DNA of 6,909 bases from Hyphomicrobiales bacterium (GCA_003133345.1 PKXB01000174.1:1-6909), one strand, 5' to 3'; positions 1-6,130 are shown, counted from the stretch's first letter. Notes: generated by a model from the sequence alone, not told the origin. Made by a program: numbers and translations.

Positions 1-347
1 CGCCCGCGCAGGGTGCCGAACCAGGGATTGGAAAACTTGTAAGCCGCGAAAGTGTCGTCAGCGCCGGAAAACTGGATATCGGTTTCGGCGCCGTACACGA
101 ACTGGCCTCTCTGCCAATTGACGCCGATCTGACCGCCGCCCAAAAGCCCGCTCGGATCAACGCCGGTGTTCGTCACCTTGCCCCACTGATAACCGAGATT
201 GAGGCCGGCATAGACGCCGCCCCAGTTGTAGAGGCTGGACGGCGGATTGTAATAGGGTGCCGGGCCACGCTGGATATCGGCCGCGAGGGCCGCGCCCGAG
301 GCGATCAAAGTGGCTGCAAATGCAGTCCCGAAAATGGTTTTTTTCAT
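1..347 (-). CDS. Outer-membrane beta-barrel protein (Omp31-like), 3' end outside window
   Basis: The minus strand is open from ATG at 347-345 to the window edge, giving the first 115 residues with no stop. The N-terminus (MKKTIFGTAFAATLIASG...) is a typical Sec signal peptide: two lysines, a hydrophobic core and an ALA-AD cleavage site near residues 22/23. The mature part begins with a proline- and tyrosine-rich stretch, then a run with alternating aromatic and glycine residues (NWGGVYAGLNLGYQWG, later GGGQIGVNWQ and YGAETDIQFSG). This is the pattern of the first strands of the small Omp25/Omp31-type outer-membrane barrels common in Rhizobiales. The start is backed by a GGAGGG Shine-Dalgarno a few bases upstream. 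It is divergent from all other genes here. The protein probably serves structural or permeability roles at the outer membrane; a substrate cannot be inferred. The family call is from sequence character, not a search. Confidence 0.85.
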   Translation of the reverse strand, partial: MKKTIFGTAFAATLIASGAALAADIQRGPAPYYNPPSSLYNWGGVYAGLNLGYQWGKVTNTGVDPSGLLGGGQIGVNWQRGQFVYGAETDIQFSGADDTFAAYKFSNPWFGTLRG

Positions 348-351
348 CACA

Positions 352-357
352 CCCTCC
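352..357 (-). promoter_or_regulatory. Ribosome binding site of the outer-membrane protein gene
   Basis: Read on the minus strand, GGAGGG lies four bases before the ATG at 347-345. It is the strongest Shine-Dalgarno match in the window and fixes the start of the outer-membrane protein. Confidence 0.75.
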
Positions 358-409
358 ACGTAACAGTCCCGAATTCGCCGTGGGCGGAGTTCGAGATCAT
401 CGTGAAGGA

Positions 410-454
410 TTTATCGGGCCTTTTAAGTTAAGCGGTCATGAATCGTTCAGTAAA
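410..454 (-). promoter_or_regulatory. Possible sigma-70-type promoter of the outer-membrane protein gene
   Basis: The divergent spacer 348-630 is clearly more AT-rich between about 408 and 495 than its surroundings. On the minus strand two overlapping weak promoter readings fit: TTTACT (454-449), 18-bp spacer, TAACTT (430-425); or ATGACC (439-434), 18-bp spacer, GATAAA (415-410). Both would leave a 5' leader of roughly 55-80 bases before the ATG at 347. Each hexamer matches the consensus only partly, so the region is a candidate rather than a mapped promoter. I find no convincing plus-strand promoter for the downstream SDR gene in the rest of the spacer. Confidence 0.25.
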
Positions 455-630
455 CAGCAGCCGTTAACCCTAAAGAACTGTTAGAGCTGTGCTGTTCGTC
501 GCGCAGAATTACCGCGTTCGCCCGGCTAACATTACCCAGACCGGCCAGTGCACTGGATGCTCTGCCGGCAGAACACCGGATGGCAGCGGCAGTTGCTCTG
601 GCGTATGACGGACCGCAGGGGTGAGGCGGG

Positions 631-1395
631 ATGGGCAGCACACAAATGCCGCGCGCGGCGCTGATCACCGGAGCGGGGCGCCGCATCGGCCGCGCCATCG
701 CGCTTGCGCTCGCGCGCGCGGGCTACAGCGTGGTGCTGCATGCGCATCGCTCGCGCGCCGAGGCCGAAAAACTCGCCGCCGAAATCGCCGCCGCGGGCGG
801 GCGCGCCACGGTAGTGCTCGCCGATCTCACCGACGCCGACGCCGTGCGCGGGCTGATTCCGGCGGCGGCGGCGTTCGGGCCGCTCACACTCTTGGTCAAC
901 AATGCCAGCCAATTCGATGAAGACGAGATCGGTAGCCTCGAACGCGGGCGCTTCGAGTGCACGCTGGCCGTCAACCTGACGGCGCCGGTGTTCCTGGCGC
1001 AGGCTTTCGCCGCGCAGGCGCCGGAGCGCACCGACGCCTCGATCGTCAATATCGGCGACCAGCGCGTGCTCAAGCCGACGCCGCGTTTTTTCTCCTATAC
1101 CTTGAGCAAGAGCGCGCTGCACAGCGCGACGATCACATTGGCGCAGGCGCTGGCGCCCAAATTGCGCGTCAATGCGGTGGCGCCCGGGCCGACGCTGGCG
1201 CGCCCGCGGCAGACGGACGCGCAATTTGCCGCCCAAGCCGCGGCCGTGCCGCTCCAGCGCGGCCCGACGCCGGAGGACATCGCGGCGGCGGTGCTTTATC
1301 TCGCCACGGCGCGCAGCGTGACCGGCACCGTGATCGCGGTCGACGGCGGCCAGCATTTGGCCTGGCGCACCGCCGACAGCGACGTGGCGGAGTAG
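631..1395 (+). CDS. SDR-family pteridine reductase (PTR1/FolM-like)
   Basis: This 254-residue protein is a complete classical-length short-chain dehydrogenase/reductase. The cofactor motif is TGAGRRIG (residues 13-20), matching the TGxxxRxG variant of pteridine reductases rather than the usual TGxxxGxG. Residues 37-46 ([10 protein letters not shown]) resemble the HxHRSxAEA segment by which PTR1 binds the NADPH phosphate. NNAS (90-93), Tyr156 and Lys160 of YxxxK, and PGP (185-187) follow in order. The usual catalytic serine 13 residues before the tyrosine is Asp143, as in PTR1 and FolM. The likely reaction is NADPH-dependent reduction of dihydrofolate or dihydropterins (dihydrofolate or dihydromonapterin reductase activity) in the cytoplasm; this is inference from motifs. 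The ATG at 631 is preceded by GAGGCGGG with short spacing; ATG 646 is an alternative start. A palindromic repeat starts just after the stop, before uvrC. Confidence 0.85.
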   Translation: MGSTQMPRAALITGAGRRIGRAIALALARAGYSVVLHAHRSRAEAEKLAAEIAAAGGRATVVLADLTDADAVRGLIPAAAAFGPLTLLVNNASQFDEDEIGSLERGRFECTLAVNLTAPVFLAQAFAAQAPERTDASIVNIGDQRVLKPTPRFFSYTLSKSALHSATITLAQALAPKLRVNAVAPGPTLARPRQTDAQFAAQAAAVPLQRGPTPEDIAAAVLYLATARSVTGTVIAVDGGQHLAWRTADSDVAE

Positions 1396-1400
1396 CGTTA

Positions 1401-1449
1401 GCGCATGATCCCGAAAAGTGGGAACCGGTTTTCGGAAAAGATCATGCGC
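1401..1449 (+). repeat. Palindromic intergenic repeat, copy A (49 bp)
   Basis: Terminal arms GCGCATGATC (1401-1410) and GATCATGCGC (1440-1449) are perfect inverse complements. Inside them CCGAAAA (1411-1417) pairs with TTTTCGG (1429-1435), leaving an AAAA bulge on the right and a short GTGGGAACCGG loop. It begins five bases after the SDR stop codon and ends 35 bases before the uvrC start. It differs from the copy at 6052-6100 at only two of 49 positions and shares arms with the longer copy at 5194-5261. The size and hairpin form recall the RIME-type mobile intergenic repeats described in Rhizobiaceae. In RNA it would form a stable stem-loop and might affect mRNA stability or read-through into uvrC. 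Confidence 0.9.
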
Positions 1450-1484
1450 AAGAAAAATATCTTCGCACTCATTATGTTTGTCTC

Positions 1485-3503
1485 ATGAACGGCACGCGCA
1501 AAGACATCGACCCGGCCAGCGTCCTGCGCGAGGAGGACGAGGAGCCGACGCTGCCCGAACTGGAGTCGGCCGAGCAGCCTTCCGGCACGCTGGCGGCCGG
1601 CCGCGCCGCGATTGTGCGCGCGGTCAAGCACGCGCCCTCGCGGCCCGGCGTCTACCGCATGATCGATGCGCAGGGCGCGGTGCTCTATGTCGGCAAGGCG
1701 AAGAACATCAAGAAGCGGGTTGCCTCCTATACCCGGCCGGTCGGGCACGACAACCGCATCATCCGCATGATCGCGGGCACGGTGACGATGGAATTCGTCA
1801 CCACCAAGACCGAGACCGAAGCGCTGCTGCTGGAAGCCAACCTGATCAAGCGGTTGCGCCCGCGCTTCAACGTGCTGCTGCGCGACGACAAGTCGTTCCC
1901 CTATATCCTCATCACCTCCGACCACTGGGCGCCGCAACTGCTCAAGCATCGCGGCGCGCGTACCGGCAAGGGGCATTACTATGGGCCGTTCGCCGCGGCC
2001 GGCGCGGTCAACCGCACGCTCAATACGCTGGAACGCGCATTTCTGCTGCGCTCCTGTTCGGATTCGTTTTTCGAGGCGCGCACGCGGCCCTGTCTGCTCT
2101 ATCAGATCAAGCGCTGCTCGGCGCCGTGCACCGGCGAGATCGACTTCGCCGGTTATGCCGAACTGGTGCGCGAGGCCAATGCGTTTCTCTCGGGCCGCAG
2201 CGTGTCGGTGCAGAAACAGCTGGCCGCTGAAATGGACAAGGCCTCGGCGGCGCTCGATTTCGAGCGTGCCGCCACCTATCGCGACCGAATTTCTGCGCTG
2301 TCGGCGATCACATCGCATCAGGGCATCAATCCACGCACGCTCGAGGAAGCCGACGTGTTCGCCCTGCATCAGGCCGGCGGCTACACCTGCGTCGAGGTGT
2401 TCTTCTTCCGCACCGGGCAGAACTGGGGCAACCGCGCTTATTTCCCGAAAGCCGACCGCGCGCTCGGCGCACCCGAGGTGCTGAGCGCATTCCTGGCGCA
2501 GTTCTATGACGATAAGCCGCCGCCGCGGCTGGTGCTGGTGTCGCACGATTTCGAGGAACGCGCGCTGCTGGCCAAGGCGCTCACCACCAAGAGCGGGCGC
2601 AAGGTCGAAGTCGGCGTGCCGCAACGGGGCGAGCGCAAGGAACTGGTGCAGCACGCGCTGACCAACGCGCGCGAGGCGCTGGCGCGCAAGCTCGCCGATA
2701 CGTCCTCGCAGCAGAAACTGCTCAATGCGTTGACCGAAACCTTCGCGCTGCCGCGCAGCCCCCGTCGCATCGAGGTCTACGACAACAGCCATATCGGCGG
2801 CAGCAACGCGGTGGGCGCGATGGTGGTGGCGGGGCCGGAAGGCTTCCGCAAGAACCAGTACCGCAAGTTCAATATCCGCTCGGCGGATATCGCGCCCGGC
2901 GATGACTACGGCATGTTGCGCGAGGTGTTGCAGCGGAGATTCAAGCGGCTGCTCGAGGAGAACCCGCGTTTATCGGCCGACGATGCGCTGGCGGCCGTGC
3001 TGACCGGTGAAGTCGGCGAGGGCCAAGATCTGGGGGACGAACAACCCTGGCCCGATCTGGTGCTGATTGATGGCGGGCAGGGGCAACTCAGTGTGGCGAC
3101 CGAAACGCTCGCCGCCTTGGGTATGACCGACCTGCCGCTGGTCGCCATCGCCAAGGGGCCGGACCGCGACGCCGGCCGTGAGACCTTCTTCATGCCCGGC
3201 CGCGCGCCGTTCAAGCTGCCGCCACGCGACCCGCTGCTCTATTTCATCGAGCGGCTGCGCGACGAGGCGCACCGCTTCGCCATCGGCTCGCATCGCACGC
3301 GGCGCAAGAAGGACATTCGCGAGGCCGGCTTGCAGGAAATTCCGGGCATCGGGCCGACCCGCAAGCGCGCGCTGCTGCGCCATTTCGGCACCCTAAAAGC
3401 GATCGAGCGTGCCAGCCTGCCCGATCTCGCTTTGGTGCCCGGAATTAATGCCGAGACGGCGCGAAAGATATATGAGTTCTTTCATGAACAAACTGCGCAA
3501 TAG
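1485..3503 (+). CDS. uvrC: UvrABC excinuclease subunit C
   Basis: This 672-residue protein is full length; the family runs about 600-690. UvrC makes both incisions flanking a lesion during nucleotide excision repair, acting with UvrB. Domain order: an acidic N-terminal extension of about 50 residues; the GIY-YIG nuclease (GVY 55-57, LYVG 67-70, Arg78, Glu117), which cuts 3' of damage; a cysteine cluster Cys191, 203, 211, 215; a UVR UvrB-binding helix pair (about 243-272); the RNase H-like 5' nuclease with Asp433 (YDNSH), Asp529 (LIDGGQGQL) and His596 (DEAHRF); and a C-terminal tandem helix-hairpin-helix (about 612-672). The cysteine spacing 12-8-4 equals that of the reported iron-sulfur site in E. 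coli UvrC. The reading frame is open far upstream, but only ATG 1485 gives a sensible N-terminus; there is no clear Shine-Dalgarno before it. The dioxygenase gene starts 14 bases after the stop. Confidence 0.98.
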   Translation: MNGTRKDIDPASVLREEDEEPTLPELESAEQPSGTLAAGRAAIVRAVKHAPSRPGVYRMIDAQGAVLYVGKAKNIKKRVASYTRPVGHDNRIIRMIAGTVTMEFVTTKTETEALLLEANLIKRLRPRFNVLLRDDKSFPYILITSDHWAPQLLKHRGARTGKGHYYGPFAAAGAVNRTLNTLERAFLLRSCSDSFFEARTRPCLLYQIKRCSAPCTGEIDFAGYAELVREANAFLSGRSVSVQKQLAAEMDKASAALDFERAATYRDRISALSAITSHQGINPRTLEEADVFALHQAGGYTCVEVFFFRTGQNWGNRAYFPKADRALGAPEVLSAFLAQFYDDKPPPRLVLVSHDFEERALLAKALTTKSGRKVEVGVPQRGERKELVQHALTNAREALARKLADTSSQQKLLNALTETFALPRSPRRIEVYDNSHIGGSNAVGAMVVAGPEGFRKNQYRKFNIRSADIAPGDDYGMLREVLQRRFKRLLEENPRLSADDALAAVLTGEVGEGQDLGDEQPWPDLVLIDGGQGQLSVATETLAALGMTDLPLVAIAKGPDRDAGRETFFMPGRAPFKLPPRDPLLYFIERLRDEAHRFAIGSHRTRRKKDIREAGLQEIPGIGPTRKRALLRHFGTLKAIERASLPDLALVPGINAETARKIYEFFHEQTAQ

Positions 3504-3517
3504 GCGGGACTAAAGAC

Positions 3518-4408
3518 ATGCTCATCCGGCGGCAGGAAGACGTCACCGACGTGGTGGTGGACGCGTTCAAGAACACGGCGGACCCGCGCCTGCGGGAAAT
3601 CCTCACAGCGCTGGTGAAGCATCTGCACGCCTTCGCGCGCGATGTGCATCTGACCGAGGAAGAATTCCAGTCCGCGGTGCAATATGTCGTCCAGCTCGGG
3701 CAGAAGACCACCGACAGCCACAACGAAGCGGTGCTGATGTCCGGCTCGCTCGGCTTCTCCACGCTGATTTGCCTGCTTAATAACGGCAACAACGGACAAA
3801 CCGAAACCACCGCCAATCTGCTCGGCCCGTTCTGGCGCATGAACTCGCCGCGCACCGAAAACGGCGGCTCGATCGTGCGCTCGGCCACGCCGGGGCCGGC
3901 GCTGTTCATCAAGGCGACCGTGCGCGACCTGAACGGCAAGCCGATCAAAGGCGCCGAGGTCGACGTCTGGCATTCCTCGCCGGAAGGATTCTACGAACAG
4001 CAGGACCCCAAACAGGCCAACATGAACCTGCGCGGCAAGTTCTTGACCGACGCGCAGGGGCATTTCGGTTTCCGCAGCGTGAAGCCGGCTGGCTATCCGA
4101 TCCCGATCGACGGCCCGGTCGGCGAACTGGTGCGCGCTACCGGGCGGCATCACTACCGCCCCGCCCATCTGCACTTCCTGATCTTCAAGCCCGGTTTCAA
4201 GACGCTGATCTCGCAGATCTACGTCAACGACGACGAGCGGCTGGAAACCGACGTGCAGTTTGGCGTCACGCGCGCGTTGGTCGGCGACTATGTCCGCCAC
4301 GACGGACCGGCGCCGGCTCCCGACGTGACGGGCGAATGGTATTCGCTCGATCAGACTTTCGTGATGGAGCCCGGCAAAAGCCGGCTGCCCAAAGCTCCTA
4401 TCCAGTAA
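3518..4408 (+). CDS. Intradiol ring-cleavage dioxygenase, hydroxyquinol 1,2-dioxygenase-like
   Basis: This 296-residue protein has the two-part structure of catechol/hydroxyquinol 1,2-dioxygenases: a helical N-terminal dimerisation domain (about 1-105, ending LLGPFW) and the beta-sandwich catalytic domain. The expected non-haem Fe(III) ligands are Tyr159 (GFYEQQ), Tyr193 (AGYPIPIDGPVG), His217 and His219 (RPAHLHF); the Tyr-Tyr-His-His spacing of 34, 24 and 2 fits the family. The YPIPxDGPVG and ATGRHxYRPAHLHF segments look more like hydroxyquinol and chlorocatechol dioxygenases than catechol enzymes, so the likely reaction is ortho cleavage of hydroxyquinol to maleylacetate. Substrate remains an inference. 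No maleylacetate reductase, hydroxylase or regulator lies nearby. It starts 14 bases after uvrC with only a poor Shine-Dalgarno, so it may depend on read-through from uvrC. A 101-bp palindromic repeat starts nine bases after its stop. Confidence 0.92.
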   Translation: MLIRRQEDVTDVVVDAFKNTADPRLREILTALVKHLHAFARDVHLTEEEFQSAVQYVVQLGQKTTDSHNEAVLMSGSLGFSTLICLLNNGNNGQTETTANLLGPFWRMNSPRTENGGSIVRSATPGPALFIKATVRDLNGKPIKGAEVDVWHSSPEGFYEQQDPKQANMNLRGKFLTDAQGHFGFRSVKPAGYPIPIDGPVGELVRATGRHHYRPAHLHFLIFKPGFKTLISQIYVNDDERLETDVQFGVTRALVGDYVRHDGPAPAPDVTGEWYSLDQTFVMEPGKSRLPKAPIQ

Positions 4409-4417
4409 CTCTCTCTT

Positions 4418-4518
4418 GTCATTCCGGGACGCCGCGCAGTGGCGGGCCCGGAATCCATACTCCGCAGCGCTGGGGTTATGGATTCCGGGTTCGCGCCTTC
4501 GGCGCGCCCCGGAATGAC
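4418..4518 (+). repeat. Nested palindromic intergenic repeat (101 bp)
   Basis: The outer arms are GTCATTCCGGG (4418-4428) and CCCGGAATGAC (4508-4518), exact inverse complements. An inner pair, CCCGGAATCCATA (4447-4459) and TATGGATTCCGGG (4477-4489), is also a perfect 13-base match. A GC-rich, partly self-complementary segment separates each outer and inner arm. The whole folds into a long cruciform-like structure. I recognise it as a repeat common between genes in Bradyrhizobium-like genomes. It is unrelated in sequence to the other hairpin family in this window. It fills most of the gap between the dioxygenase and pgsA and could act as a transcript barrier or 3'-end stabiliser. Both inner arms carry a GANTC site (4451-4455 and 4481-4485), the target of the alphaproteobacterial CcrM methylase. 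Confidence 0.88.
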
Positions 4519-4586
4519 GGTAGTGTGGTGGATTAAGCGGACGCGGGCGTTGACCTCGCCGCGGCGCGGGTGTTCCTTTGTCTCCG

Positions 4587-5192
4587 ATGAATACCTTCAG
4601 TGCCAGACCGTTGCCGGCGCATCCGCTCGCGCTGCCGAATCTTTTGACCTATGGGCGGATCGCCGCTGTGCCGGTAGTGGTGGGGCTGTTGTATTGGCAA
4701 AACATTTTCGACGGCGCGCTATGGCTGCGCTGGCTGGCGCTGGCGATTTTCATCGCCGCCGGGCTGACCGATATTCTCGACGGCTATTTAGCCCGCATGT
4801 GGGGCCAGCAGTCCTCGCTCGGCCGCATGCTCGATCCGATCGCCGACAAGCTGCTGGTGGCGTCCTGCCTGCTGATGCTGGCGGCCGAGGAAACCATCCG
4901 CGGCTGGACGCTGCTCGCCGCGGTCATCATCCTGTGCCGCGAAATCCTGGTGTCGGGCTTGCGCGAATTTCTCGCCGAGCTGCGGGTTGGCATACCCGTG
5001 ACCCGGCTCGCCAAATGGAAGACGCTCGGGCAACTGGTTGCCATCGGGTTCCTGATCGCGGGCGAGGCCGGCGAGAAAATCCTGCCGCAGACCGTTCAGA
5101 TCGGCATCACGCTGCTGTGGCTGTCGGCCATCCTGACGCTCTACACCGGCTGGGACTATATGCGCGCCGGCCTGCGCTATATGATGGATTAG
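4587..5192 (+). CDS. pgsA: CDP-diacylglycerol--glycerol-3-phosphate 3-phosphatidyltransferase
   Basis: This 201-residue integral membrane enzyme makes phosphatidylglycerophosphate from CDP-diacylglycerol and glycerol 3-phosphate, the committed step to phosphatidylglycerol and cardiolipin. The complete CDP-alcohol phosphatidyltransferase signature is present: Asp62, Asp65-Gly66, Ala69-Arg70, Gly79, Asp83 and Asp87, with the spacing DGxxARx8GxxxDxxxD. The N-terminus carries the LPNLLTYGRIAAVPV segment typical of PgsA, and hydrophobic stretches near 26-37, 47-61, 88-100, 107-117, 148-158 and 168-186 fit about six membrane spans. Length is normal. ATG 4587 is preferred; TTG 4578 in the same frame would add three residues, and neither has a good Shine-Dalgarno. 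The TAG stop runs directly into the palindromic repeat at 5194. Its position between uvrC (with one intervening gene) and moaD-moaE is the usual rhizobial order as I recall it. Confidence 0.96.
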   Translation: MNTFSARPLPAHPLALPNLLTYGRIAAVPVVVGLLYWQNIFDGALWLRWLALAIFIAAGLTDILDGYLARMWGQQSSLGRMLDPIADKLLVASCLLMLAAEETIRGWTLLAAVIILCREILVSGLREFLAELRVGIPVTRLAKWKTLGQLVAIGFLIAGEAGEKILPQTVQIGITLLWLSAILTLYTGWDYMRAGLRYMMD

Positions 5193-5193
5193 C

Positions 5194-5261
5194 GCATGAT
5201 CCCGAAAAGCATGTCTTCGACTTGATCGGGGATGGGCACCGGTTTTCGGACGAGATCATGC
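5194..5261 (+). repeat. Palindromic intergenic repeat, copy B, long form (68 bp)
   Basis: Arms GCATGATC (5194-5201) and GATCATGC (5254-5261) are perfect inverse complements, followed inward by CCGAAAA and TTTTCGG, as in the copies at 1401 and 6052. Between the inner arms it carries a longer loop (from 5209 to about 5242, including TTGATCGGGGATGGGC) where the short copies have only GTGGGAACCGG. It is therefore a distinct subtype of the same family. Its homology to the other copies extends left to GCGC at 5192-5195, so its first base is the last base of the pgsA stop codon. It ends 16 bases before the moaD start. Confidence 0.85.
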
Positions 5262-5277
5262 TTAAATGTAAAAAACC

Positions 5278-5529
5278 ATGAAACTCCGCTATTTCGCCTG
5301 GGTGCGCGAGCGCGTCGGCAAGCCTGAGGAAGACATCGAGGTTCCCCCCGGCGTTACAACGGTCGGCGAGCTGATGGCGTGGCTGGCCGCGCGCGGCGAG
5401 GAATATGCCCATGCCTTCGCTAACCCCCAGGTGATCCGCGCCGCCATCGACCGCACCCATGTCGAGCCGCAGACCCCGATCAAAGGGGCCGGGGAAATCG
5501 CCTTTTTCCCGCCGATGACTGGCGGATAG
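5278..5529 (+). CDS. moaD: Molybdopterin synthase small subunit (sulfur carrier)
   Basis: This 83-residue ubiquitin-fold protein ends in the required Gly-Gly (GEIAFFPPMTGG). The terminal glycine is adenylylated and converted to a thiocarboxylate, the sulfur donor that MoaE uses to turn cyclic pyranopterin monophosphate into molybdopterin in the cytoplasm. The start MKLRYFAWVRERVGKPEE and a central VGELMAWLAARG helix match MoaD, and the length is normal. It is followed 32 bases later by moaE, its obligate partner. The start codon follows a short AT-rich stretch right after repeat copy B and lacks a recognisable Shine-Dalgarno, so translation may rely on an unstructured leader; that is inference. 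Confidence 0.95.
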   Translation: MKLRYFAWVRERVGKPEEDIEVPPGVTTVGELMAWLAARGEEYAHAFANPQVIRAAIDRTHVEPQTPIKGAGEIAFFPPMTGG

Positions 5530-5561
5530 CCACTCCGGCGCGGGCGCGCTACATTATTCGT

Positions 5562-6047
5562 ATGACCGTCCTATCCACCGTGCGCCTGCAGCGCGAGCCG
5601 TTCGACGCCGCCGCGGAAGCGGCCAAGCTGACGCGCGGGCGCAGTGACGTGGGCGCGCTGGTTACCTTCACCGGGATATGTCGCGGCGACGAGGCGGGCG
5701 AGCCGATCGCCGCGCTTACGCTCGAGCATTATCCCGGCATGGTGGAGGCCGAGATCGAGCGCCACGTTCAAGAAGCGAAAGAGCGCTGGCCGCTGCTCGG
5801 CGTCACCGTCATCCATCGTTACGGGCGCATGGTGCCGGGCGAGGACATTGTGGTGGTGGTGACCACGTCCTCGCATCGTGCGGCGGCGTTCGCGGCGGCT
5901 GAATTCCTGATGGATTATCTGAAGACGCGCGCGCCGTTCTGGAAGCAGGTCGAGAAAGCGGGCGAAAAAACCTGGGTAGAGGCCAAGGCGACCGATGACG
6001 CCGCGGCCGGGCGCTGGAACGCGGGCGGCCGGCAGGCGGCGGAATGA
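5562..6047 (+). CDS. moaE: Molybdopterin synthase catalytic subunit
   Basis: This 161-residue protein is the large subunit of the MoaD2-MoaE2 heterotetramer that inserts two sulfurs into cyclic pyranopterin monophosphate. Family motifs occur in order: GALVTFTGICR (31-41), LTLEHYPGM (52-60), HRYGRMVPGE (85-94), SSHRAAAF (103-110) and MDYLKTRAPFWK (117-128). Lys121 and Lys128, seven residues apart, correspond to the E. coli active-site Lys119 and Lys126; Arg41, His105 and Arg106 align with E. coli Arg39, His103 and Arg104 at the same offset. The C-terminus (about 145-161) is a short variable tail rich in Ala and Gly. The 32-base gap from moaD has no obvious terminator or promoter, so the two are probably co-transcribed. 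A palindromic repeat starts four bases after the stop. Confidence 0.97.
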   Translation: MTVLSTVRLQREPFDAAAEAAKLTRGRSDVGALVTFTGICRGDEAGEPIAALTLEHYPGMVEAEIERHVQEAKERWPLLGVTVIHRYGRMVPGEDIVVVVTTSSHRAAAFAAAEFLMDYLKTRAPFWKQVEKAGEKTWVEAKATDDAAAGRWNAGGRQAAE

Positions 6048-6051
6048 AGCC

Positions 6052-6100
6052 GCGCATGATCCCGAAAAGTGGGAACCGGTTTTCGGATAAGATCATGGGC
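6052..6100 (+). repeat. Palindromic intergenic repeat, copy C (49 bp)
   Basis: This is a near-identical copy of the element at 1401-1449, with two substitutions in 49 bases: one in the AAAA bulge (now ATAA) and one in the right terminal arm (GATCATGGGC instead of GATCATGCGC). The second change breaks one base pair of the outer stem. It has the same orientation as the other two copies and starts four bases after the moaE stop. Its right arm contains an ATG (6095-6097) in frame with the next gene. Confidence 0.9.
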
Positions 6101-6118
6101 CAACGCTATAAGCTGGGC

Positions 6119-6125
6119 AGAGGGA
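6119..6125 (+). promoter_or_regulatory. Ribosome binding site of the beta-propeller gene
   Basis: AGAGGGA here contains GAGG seven bases before ATG 6131. It is the best plus-strand Shine-Dalgarno in the window and the main argument for starting the Vgb-like gene at 6131 rather than at the in-frame ATG 6095. Confidence 0.6.
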
Positions 6126-6130
6126 CAAGC

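Noticed and set aside
348..630. LexA/SOS box (GTTC-N7-GTTC) upstream of the SDR-uvrC genes
   Set aside because: Several GTTC and GAAC words occur, but none has the 7-base spacing typical of alphaproteobacterial SOS boxes.
1401..1449. Rho-independent terminator after the SDR gene
   Set aside because: The stem is strong, but no U-tract follows and the same sequence recurs elsewhere as a dispersed repeat; repeat is the better description.
957..1484. Upstream extension of the uvrC frame to ATG 957
   Set aside because: The extra 176 codons overlap the SDR gene out of frame and then read through the palindromic repeat; the translation is low-complexity. UvrC homology starts after 1485.
1474..1488. 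Four-codon upstream frame (ATG TTT GTC TCA TGA) overlapping the uvrC ATG
   Set aside because: It could couple translation, but it has no Shine-Dalgarno and such tiny frames arise by chance. There is nothing to support it without conservation data.
4550..4578. TTGACC (4550-4555) as a -35 box for a pgsA promoter
   Set aside because: No acceptable -10 box lies 16-18 bases downstream, and the start site would fall on the coding start.
4578..4580. TTG as the pgsA start
   Set aside because: It adds only three residues and has no better ribosome site than ATG 4587.
4439..5281. Plus-strand open frame of 280 codons overlapping pgsA
   Set aside because: It is a shadow frame of pgsA that also crosses two palindromic repeats; the real PgsA motifs are in the other frame.
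1401..6100. CRISPR-like array formed by the repeated hairpins
   Set aside because: The copies are kilobases apart and separated by genes, with no regular spacers and no cas genes.
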